This document shows, in pieces, positions 6,565 to 11,468 of a stretch of DNA of 11,468 nucleotides. Position 1 is the stretch's first letter; each line of letters begins with the position of its first letter. The stretch covers positions 1-11,468 of the forward strand of contig SXZC01000172.1 of the NCBI GenBank assembly GCA_005788075.1. Direction: 5' to 3'. The translations under genes and the position numbers were made by a program. The DNA comes from Actinomycetota bacterium. Its GTDB lineage: Bacteria > Actinomycetota > Thermoleophilia > Miltoncostaeales > Miltoncostaeaceae. Below the pieces are notes generated by a model that was not told where the DNA came from, did no database searches, and was given only the letters and a program-made list of their open reading frames with translations.

Positions 6565-7750
6565 ACGACGCCACGCTGCCGCTGCCGGGTCGTCGCAGCC
6601 ACGGCCACGGGTGCACTGCGACGGGACCGATCGCGCGGGCGCGGGCACGCCACCCCGGCACGGGGGTGAACGTCGCGGCCACGGGGCGTCCCGCCAGTAC
6701 CTGGGCCGGATCGCCACGATGCACCTCGACGGATCGCCGGGACGAGAGGTCGGCAAGGCACTCGGCGATGAACACCAGGCGCTTCACCGCGGGGCGCAAC
6801 CGCGTCAGGTAGCCCTCGTCGAACACGAACACCGCCGGCAGGTCCGGGTGGGCGGCCAGCGCCGGGTCGTCGTCGCCCAGAGACTCGGCGGTGATCCACA
6901 CGGCCTCGGGCTGCCCGTGCTGCTCCGGATGCTCAGGCCCAGCGGTGCCGCCGGGGTCGGGGTCCGACCGCAGCCGTGGGTCGGGGTCGAGGCGCACGGG
7001 CACGTCGTCGGCAGGCCAGCGCTCGATGGGGCACGACGTACGCAGCGCGCAGCCTTCGCAGGTGCCCGGCGCGCGACGCTCCACCTGGCCGCGCGCGAAG
7101 CCGTAGCGCTTGCCCGTGGCCGTGCCGGCCGTCCACTGCCAGCCCACGGCATTCGCTGCGCGGGATCCATCGAGCAGGCGCCGGCGCATCCAGAGCTCGC
7201 CGCGATCCCACGACGCGCCATGCCGCACTGCCCAGTGCGACGCCAGCCACATGCGGGTCTGGTTGACCATCCAGCCGTCATCCTCGAGTTCGCCCACCAC
7301 GAGGTCGATGCATGCCATGCGGCGATCGATCACCTGATCGCGCGACGACCCGCGGTCGGGGGCCGGCGATGCGCGCAGCGGGCGCCCGATGCCACCGCCC
7401 AACCGGGCGTACAGATGCCGCGCGTACTCCTGCCACATGAGCTCATCGCGGAACTTCTCGACGTCGCGTGCCGGACCGCCCTCCACGTGCTTCCAGGCAC
7501 GCGGCAGGGTGATGAGCCCGTGGCGGATCCACGGCGAGAGCCCCGAGGCGCCGCGGGCCGAGGGCGGCCACACCTCGTTGCGCTGCGACGCGTAGCCGCG
7601 CACGTCGAAGGTCGCGAGCGCGGCATCGGCGGCGGCCTGCCCACCGCGGAACCGCCCCGACGGCTGATCCGGCCCCGCGAACAGCCCGGCGAGGTGCTGT
7701 CGCACCCAGGCCTCCTCCCGACCCTGCGGCGGTGGCGGAAGCACGCTCAC
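6503..7750 (-). CDS. Photolyase/cryptochrome superfamily protein, inverted-topology 'NewPHL' type
   Basis: A 415-residue FAD protein predicted to repair UV-induced cyclobutane dimers using light. The FAD-binding helical domain is at the N terminus (about 33-225): LSPWIRHG (71-78), ELMWQEY, DGWMVNQTRMW (158-168) and NAVGWQW (200-206). By alignment to E. coli photolyase, N200 matches N378 (contacts flavin N5) and W204 matches W382 (proximal electron-transfer Trp). After a cysteine cluster (C231, C234, C240) and an acidic Pro-rich linker, residues 282-400 resemble the Rossmann domain that is N-terminal in classical photolyases (VWITAESLGDDDPAL, AVFVFD, HRGDPAQVL). This order is the mark of the NewPHL class, reported to act on single-stranded DNA. 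The GTG at 7750 overlaps the acetyltransferase stop as GTGA. The 3' end overlaps the hydrolase gene by 62 bases. Antenna cofactor binding is unknown. Confidence 0.87.
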   Translation of the reverse strand: MSVLPPPPQGREEAWVRQHLAGLFAGPDQPSGRFRGGQAAADAALATFDVRGYASQRNEVWPPSARGASGLSPWIRHGLITLPRAWKHVEGGPARDVEKFRDELMWQEYARHLYARLGGGIGRPLRASPAPDRGSSRDQVIDRRMACIDLVVGELEDDGWMVNQTRMWLASHWAVRHGASWDRGELWMRRRLLDGSRAANAVGWQWTAGTATGKRYGFARGQVERRAPGTCEGCALRTSCPIERWPADDVPVRLDPDPRLRSDPDPGGTAGPEHPEQHGQPEAVWITAESLGDDDPALAAHPDLPAVFVFDEGYLTRLRPAVKRLVFIAECLADLSSRRSVEVHRGDPAQVLAGRPVAATFTPVPGWRARARAIGPVAVHPWPWLRRPGSGSVASFSAWRGGSSRPRRGTRRSRG

Positions 7751-8208
7751 GGGATGGGCAGCGCGCGCTCGAACACGATGCGGTCCTCGCCCGGGCCGAG
7801 ATACCCGGCCTCGAGCGGTCCCTCGAAGCCCAGGGCCCGGTGGAAGGCGATCGACCCCTCGCGGTGCGGTGCCGCCAACGCGCGCACGCGCGTGCACCCC
7901 CGCTCAGCGGCCCGCCGCCCGAACTCGCGGTAGAGGGTCGCCCCCACCCCCTGCCCCCGCAGCGCGGGATCCACCGCATGCAGGTGCACGTAGGCGAGGT
8001 CGGGCTCCGACGCGCTCACCAGGCCCAGCAGGAACCCCGCAGGCGCGCCGTCCTCCCGGGCGATCCACACCCCGTGGGGCCCGAGCTGGTCGAAGAACAG
8101 CCGGTGCAGCGTGAGGCCCACCGGATGCCCGAACCAGCCATCGGCCACCGCCCGGGCCGCGTCGAAGTCGGCGGCCTCGAGCGGGCGCGGGGGCGCCAGC
8201 CCGTCCAC
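7747..8208 (-). CDS. GNAT-family N-acetyltransferase
   Basis: A 153-residue single-domain GNAT protein, expected to move an acetyl group from acetyl-CoA to an amine; the substrate cannot be told. Motif A is clear: LHAVDPALRGQGVGATLYREF (split here, with RGQGVGA at 84-90 binding the CoA pyrophosphate). The usual motif B follows as REGSIAFHRALGF (116-128). The first half is more variable, with a WIAREDGAPAGFLLG strand pair. The GTG at 8208 is 5 bases after the msrA stop. A longer in-frame reading would run through msrA and lacks protein-like character. The stop overlaps the photolyase-family start by 4 bases, so the gene sits in an msrA-GNAT-photolyase run. The tight spacing suggests co-expression; a repair-related role is only inferred from neighbours. 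Confidence 0.87.
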   Translation of the reverse strand: MDGLAPPRPLEAADFDAARAVADGWFGHPVGLTLHRLFFDQLGPHGVWIAREDGAPAGFLLGLVSASEPDLAYVHLHAVDPALRGQGVGATLYREFGRRAAERGCTRVRALAAPHREGSIAFHRALGFEGPLEAGYLGPGEDRIVFERALPIP

Positions 8209-8213
8209 GGGCC

Positions 8214-8870
8214 TCAGGCCATCTCGGCGATGCCCACGGGGCAGCTCACGCCCGTGCCGCCCAGCCCGCAGTAGCCGTTCGGGTTCTTGGCCAGGTACTG
8301 CTGGTGGTAGCCCTCGGCGTAGTAGAAGGGCCCGGCCGGGGCGATCTCGGTGGAGATGCGCCCGGCGCCGGCGGCGTCGAGCGCCCCCTGGAACATGTCG
8401 CGCGAGGCCTCGGCGATCTGCTGCTGACGGTCGTCCATGCAGAAGATGGCCGATCGGTACTGGGTGCCCACATCGTTGCCCTGCCGGAAGCCCTGCGTGG
8501 GGTCGTGCCCCTCCCAGAAGGTCTTCAGCATCTCGCCGTATGAGGTGACCGTGGGATCGAACACCGCGAGCACCACCTCGGTGTGCCCGGTGCGGCCCGT
8601 GCACACCTCCTCATAGAGCGGGTTGCGCGTGAACCCGCCGGCGTAGCCCACGGCAGTGGTCCACGCGCCCGGCAGCTGCCAGAACATCCGCTCGGCACCC
8701 CAGAAGCAGCCCATGCCGATGACCACCTGCTCCATGCCATCGGGGAACGGCGGCAGCAGAGGGTTGCCCAGCACCTCGTGGGCGGCGGGCACGCGGATGG
8801 TCTCGGTGCGCCCGGGGAGGGCGTCCTCCTCCGTCACCATCGTGGGGTTGCCAAGTCCGAAGATGCCCAT
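8214..8870 (-). CDS. msrA: Peptide-methionine (S)-S-oxide reductase MsrA
   Basis: This 218-residue cytoplasmic enzyme reduces the S epimer of methionine sulfoxide in proteins. The catalytic site GCFWGAE carries C55. The core then reads VGYAGGFTRNPLYEEVCTG, GHTEVV, FWEGHDPTQ and GNDVGTQYRS, all MsrA signatures. C-terminal C201 (GYCGLGG) and C210 (GVSCPVG) match the recycling cysteines of E. coli-like MsrA, so a disulfide relay with thioredoxin is expected. Length is close to the long E. coli form, with about 48 residues before the catalytic strand. Two adjacent ATGs are possible; the one at 8870 has GGGAGG four bases upstream, while the one at 8873 is almost on top of it. There is a 58-base gap to tyrA with a possible promoter. 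Confidence 0.96.
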   Translation of the reverse strand: MGIFGLGNPTMVTEEDALPGRTETIRVPAAHEVLGNPLLPPFPDGMEQVVIGMGCFWGAERMFWQLPGAWTTAVGYAGGFTRNPLYEEVCTGRTGHTEVVLAVFDPTVTSYGEMLKTFWEGHDPTQGFRQGNDVGTQYRSAIFCMDDRQQQIAEASRDMFQGALDAAGAGRISTEIAPAGPFYYAEGYHQQYLAKNPNGYCGLGGTGVSCPVGIAEMA

Positions 8871-8874
8871 CATT

Positions 8875-8880
8875 CCTCCC
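8875..8880 (-). promoter_or_regulatory. Shine-Dalgarno site GGGAGG of msrA
   Basis: On the minus strand GGGAGG precedes the tandem ATGs of msrA. It is 1 base from the first ATG and 4 from the second, favouring the start at 8870. It is the clearest ribosome-binding site in the window; most other genes here start in overlaps or, apparently, without a leader. Confidence 0.75.
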
Positions 8881-8904
8881 GCATGCCGTTCGACCTCGGG
8901 TGGA

Positions 8905-8910
8905 AGGTTA
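8905..8910 (-). promoter_or_regulatory. Possible -10 box (TAACCT) for an internal msrA promoter
   Basis: In the gap between tyrA and msrA the minus strand carries TAACCT, a TANNNT match 34 bases before the msrA start. It would allow msrA-GNAT-photolyase to be transcribed independently of the aromatic genes. There is no good -35 element, so this is weak. Confidence 0.3.
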
Positions 8911-8928
8911 GGCCCTCGGCGGGCGGGC

Positions 8929-10041
8929 TCACGCGCCTTCGGTGACCCGGAATCCCCGCTCGGTGATGAGCGCCGCGGCACGGCGCGCGGCGTCCTCGCC
9001 GGCGACATCCAGCTCGAGGAGGCCCGATGGCTCGTCGGCCCGGGACGGGCTCAGATGCAGGTCCTCGATGTTGATGTGGGCGTGCCCCAACGCGGTGGCG
9101 ATCTCGCTAAGCACCCCCGGGCGGTTCGGCACCTCGACCGTGATGCGGACCACCTCGCCGCCCACGACGTCGTCCTGGCGAAGCAGCCGGTCGCGGCCCT
9201 CGACGGCCGTCGCGAAGAAGCCCTCGAGCCACGTGCGATCGCCGCGCTCCAGGGCGGCCTCCACATCTGCGAACTCCCCGCGCAGGCGCCGGGTCTCCTC
9301 GAGCACCGCTCCCCGGTTGCTCAGCAGGATGTCCGCCCAGAGCGTGGGGTTGGATCCCGCCACGCGGGTGAGGTCGCGGAACGACGGCCCGGCCGAGCGC
9401 AGGGCCTCGCGCCCCTGGTGCGCCGTGGCGGCCGCCTGCCGCATGAGCGCCGAGGCCATCACGTGAGGAAGGTGCGACACCAGCGCCATGAGCTGGTCGT
9501 GCACGTCCGGGTCGACGGCGGCGGGCACGGCGCCCACCGACGCCACCATGCCGTGCACGCGCTCGAGCAGCTCCGGCCGCGTCTCGGCGGTGGGCGTGAG
9601 GAACCAGGTGGCGCCCACGAAGAGGTCGTCACGGGCGTTGGCCACGCCCGACAGCTCGGCTCCCGCGACGGGGTGCCCGCCGCAAAACCGCTCGCGCTCC
9701 GCAGCCGTGAGGGCGTGCAGCACCTCGCTCTTTGCCGAGCCGACATCCGTGACCACGGTGCCCGCGTCGGTTACGGCCAGCACCTGGCTCACGACGGCCG
9801 GGATGTCCCCCACGGGGGCGCACACCACCACCACCTCGGCGCCGGTGACCGCCGTGGCGATGTCCGGCGCGGCGTCCGTGATGGCGCCGCGCCCAAGGGC
9901 CCCCTCGAGCGCCCCCTCCGCGGGGTCGAAGCCGCGCACCTCGGCCACGCCGGCGTCCGCGCGCAGGGCCAGGCCCAGCGAGCCGCCGATGAGTCCCACT
10001 CCGATGAGGGCGACCGGGCCGCCCAGCCCGGCCGTGGCCAC
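8929..10041 (-). CDS. tyrA: Prephenate dehydrogenase with C-terminal ACT domain
   Basis: This 370-residue enzyme oxidatively decarboxylates prephenate to 4-hydroxyphenylpyruvate, the tyrosine precursor. The N-terminal Rossmann domain has GVGLIGGSLG (14-23) and an acidic D39 at the end of strand 2 (RGFDP), which favours NAD+ over NADP+. DVGSAKSEV (99-107) and GGHPVAGAELSG (121-132, catalytic His H123) are TyrA hallmarks. The helical dimerisation domain spans roughly 170-290. Residues about 296-368 form an ACT domain (VEVPNRPGVLSEIATALG), which usually binds an amino acid for feedback control, probably tyrosine here. The GTG at 10041 shares one base with the aroF stop (TAGTG), implying coupling; longer in-frame starts lie within aroF. 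No AroQ chorismate mutase domain is fused. Confidence 0.95.
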   Translation of the reverse strand: MATAGLGGPVALIGVGLIGGSLGLALRADAGVAEVRGFDPAEGALEGALGRGAITDAAPDIATAVTGAEVVVVCAPVGDIPAVVSQVLAVTDAGTVVTDVGSAKSEVLHALTAAERERFCGGHPVAGAELSGVANARDDLFVGATWFLTPTAETRPELLERVHGMVASVGAVPAAVDPDVHDQLMALVSHLPHVMASALMRQAAATAHQGREALRSAGPSFRDLTRVAGSNPTLWADILLSNRGAVLEETRRLRGEFADVEAALERGDRTWLEGFFATAVEGRDRLLRQDDVVGGEVVRITVEVPNRPGVLSEIATALGHAHINIEDLHLSPSRADEPSGLLELDVAGEDAARRAAALITERGFRVTEGA

Positions 10042-11087
10042 TAGACCCCGGCGGGCACGGGCTCTCCGCCCGCCATGACGAGGCCCATGAGGTCGACAAC
10101 CCGGCGGACGTCCGCCACCCATGCGGCGAAGGAGTCGGCGTACAGGGCCTGCGGGCCGTCGCACAGGGCGTGCTCGGGAGCCGGGTGCACCTCGACGATC
10201 AGGCCGTCGGCGCCCGCGGCCACGGCCGCGCGCGCCATGGGCAGGATGAAGTCGCGGCGGCCCATCGCGTGGGACGGGTCGACGATCACGGGCAGGGCCG
10301 ACAGGTTCTTCGCCACCGGAACGGCGGAGAGGTCGAGCGTGGACCGCGTGGCGGTCTCGAACGTGCGGATGCCGCGCTCGCACAGCATGATGCGCTCGTT
10401 GCCCTCCTTGGCGATGTACTCCGCCGAGAGCAGCCACTCCTCGATGGTGTTGGCCAGCCCGCGCTTGAGCAGCACGGCCTTGTCGGTGCGGCCGACCTCG
10501 CGCATGAGGTCGAAGTTCTGCATGTTGCGGGCGCCGAGCTGGATGACGTCGGCCACCTCGAGCACGTCGTCGAGCTGGCGGATGTCCATGAGCTCGGTGA
10601 CGATGGGCAGGCCGGTCTCCTCGCGCGCCTCGGCGAGGATCTCCAGCGCGGGCTTGCCCAGGCCCTGGAAGGTGTAGGGCGAGGTGCGCGGCTTGTAGGC
10701 GCCGCCGCGCAGCATGGCCGCGCCGGCGGCCTTCACCACGCGGGCGGTCTCGAGGGTCTGCTCTCGGGTCTCCACGGTGCAGGGGCCGGCGATCAGGCCG
10801 AAGGAGCCGCCGCCCACCTTCACGCCGTCCACCACCACGGGCATGTCGCCGTGGCGGAACTCGCGGGAGACCAGCTTGTAGGGCTTGAGGATGGGCACCA
10901 CGCGCTCAACGCCGTCCTGGCCCTCGAGGTCGAGCTGGGCGATCATCTCGCGGTCGTCGCCGATCGCGCCGATGACGGTGACGAACTCACCGCGCGACAC
11001 GTGGGCCTGCGCCCCGGCGGCGGTCACGCGGTCGACGACGGACTGGATCTGCCCGTCGCTCGCGCCTTCCTTCATCACGATCATCAT
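10041..11087 (-). CDS. aroF: 3-deoxy-7-phosphoheptulonate (DAHP) synthase, type I beta with N-terminal regulatory domain
   Basis: This 348-residue enzyme condenses phosphoenolpyruvate and erythrose-4-phosphate, the first step of the shikimate pathway. Residues 1 to about 75 form a small ferredoxin-like domain as in the Thermotoga maritima-type enzyme, where it mediates feedback inhibition by aromatic amino acids. The TIM barrel follows: AGPCTVE with metal ligand C103, RGGAYKPRTSP (127-137), LGARNMQN, KRGLANT, DPSHAMG with H273, VEVHP with E299, and CDGPQAL with D310. C103, H273, E299 and D310 make the expected divalent-metal site. Two ATGs (11087 and 11084) could serve; neither has a strong Shine-Dalgarno, and GAGGAA is too far upstream. 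The 48-base leader is CA-rich and looks unstructured. tyrA overlaps its stop by one base. Confidence 0.96.
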   Translation of the reverse strand: MMIVMKEGASDGQIQSVVDRVTAAGAQAHVSRGEFVTVIGAIGDDREMIAQLDLEGQDGVERVVPILKPYKLVSREFRHGDMPVVVDGVKVGGGSFGLIAGPCTVETREQTLETARVVKAAGAAMLRGGAYKPRTSPYTFQGLGKPALEILAEAREETGLPIVTELMDIRQLDDVLEVADVIQLGARNMQNFDLMREVGRTDKAVLLKRGLANTIEEWLLSAEYIAKEGNERIMLCERGIRTFETATRSTLDLSAVPVAKNLSALPVIVDPSHAMGRRDFILPMARAAVAAGADGLIVEVHPAPEHALCDGPQALYADSFAAWVADVRRVVDLMGLVMAGGEPVPAGV

Positions 11088-11135
11088 GGCTGCGGTTGTT
11101 CCTCGGTCGTTGTGGTGGTGGTTGCTGCCGGTGCC

Positions 11136-11468
11136 CTACGCGGTGGGCGCCGTAATGCCTGCCGCCGCGCCCAGCGCTGACAGGAATGCGTCGTTCTCGG
11201 ATGGCGCCCCGATGGTCACCCGCAGGGTGCCGGGGCACCCGAGCGCGGCGCCACTTCGGACGATTACCCCCCGCCTCAGGAGGTCCTCGTGCAGGGCGCG
11301 GGCGTCGGTGCCCGGGCCAGGCGGCTCCATGAGGATAAAGTTGCCGTGGCTCGGGGTAAAGGGCACCCCCATCTCGCGCAACGCGGACGACACCCGCTCG
11401 CGCTCCGAAATGGCCTCGTCAACGCGCGCCTGGATGGCCGCCGGGTGCTTGAGGCTCTCGAGCGCGGC
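11136..11468 (-). CDS. hisC: HisC-family PLP aminotransferase, C-terminal part only
   Basis: Only the last 110 residues are in the window; the gene continues past the right edge, so the PLP lysine is not visible. The C-terminal domain fits histidinol-phosphate aminotransferase: a helix with KHPAAIQARVDEAISERER, then TPSHGNFILM, LLRRGVIVRSG, and LRVTIGAPSENDAFL. The Arg in LRVTIG is in the family position that contacts the substrate. Placement just upstream of aroF and tyrA suggests that it transaminates 4-hydroxyphenylpyruvate or phenylpyruvate, as HisC homologues in aromatic operons do, but a true histidine-pathway role is equally open. It ends 48 bases before aroF and is probably in the same transcript. 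Confidence 0.88.
   Translation of the reverse strand, partial: AALESLKHPAAIQARVDEAISERERVSSALREMGVPFTPSHGNFILMEPPGPGTDARALHEDLLRRGVIVRSGAALGCPGTLRVTIGAPSENDAFLSALGAAAGITAPTA

Noticed and set aside
6651..6668. Hairpin CACCCC...GGGGTG as a terminator for the hydrolase gene
   Set aside because: It lies inside the photolyase coding region about 90 bases past the hydrolase stop, has only a 6-base stem and no T-run on either strand.
8911..8928. Terminator between tyrA and msrA
   Set aside because: There is some GCCC/GGGC complementarity but no stable stem of useful length and no T-run.
11088..11135. Attenuator or leader peptide before aroF
   Set aside because: The gap is only 48 bases, has no terminator hairpin, and no short frame rich in Phe, Tyr or Trp codons.

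Overview
The window is strongly GC-rich and almost fully coding, with tightly packed genes and frequent GTG starts. It reads as chromosomal housekeeping DNA from an actinobacterium-like organism. A Thermoleophilia-type lineage is my best guess. The grounds are the GC bias, the order hisC-aroF-tyrA and aroA-cmk-plsC-der, and possible leaderless starts behind TANNNT boxes. The taxonomic call is an inference. I see no RNA gene, insertion sequence, prophage or CRISPR array, and no gene-free stretch over 300 bases.

Layout from left to right. (1) Positions 1-3815, minus strand: aroA, cmk, plsC and der form one run in which each junction is a 4-base ATGA or GTGA overlap; der runs off the left edge. 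(2) Positions 3816-3862: a 47-base divergent control region with a TANNNT box close in front of each start. (3) Positions 3863-6564, plus strand: an unusual RecQ-like helicase and an alpha/beta-hydrolase-fold protein that appears to lack the catalytic histidine. (4) Positions 6503-11468, minus strand: hisC (3' part only), aroF, tyrA, msrA, a GNAT acetyltransferase and a photolyase-family flavoprotein. The photolyase gene converges on the hydrolase gene and overlaps it by 62 bases.

How the genes fit together. aroF (entry to the shikimate pathway), aroA (its sixth step), tyrA (tyrosine branch) and a HisC-family aminotransferase make aromatic amino acids. cmk, plsC and der serve nucleotide, phospholipid and ribosome biogenesis. 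Such genes often form one mixed supraoperon in bacteria. Here the aro/tyr part and the aroA-cmk part are separated by about 5 kb holding repair and stress genes: msrA (oxidised methionine), a photolyase-family enzyme (UV lesions) and recQ (DNA processing).

The most interesting item is the photolyase-family protein. Its FAD-binding catalytic domain comes first and a Rossmann/antenna-like domain comes last, the reverse of classical photolyases. This matches the published 'NewPHL' class rather than something wholly undescribed, but a cysteine cluster at the domain junction deserves a look. I found no clear evidence of an entirely new multi-gene system.
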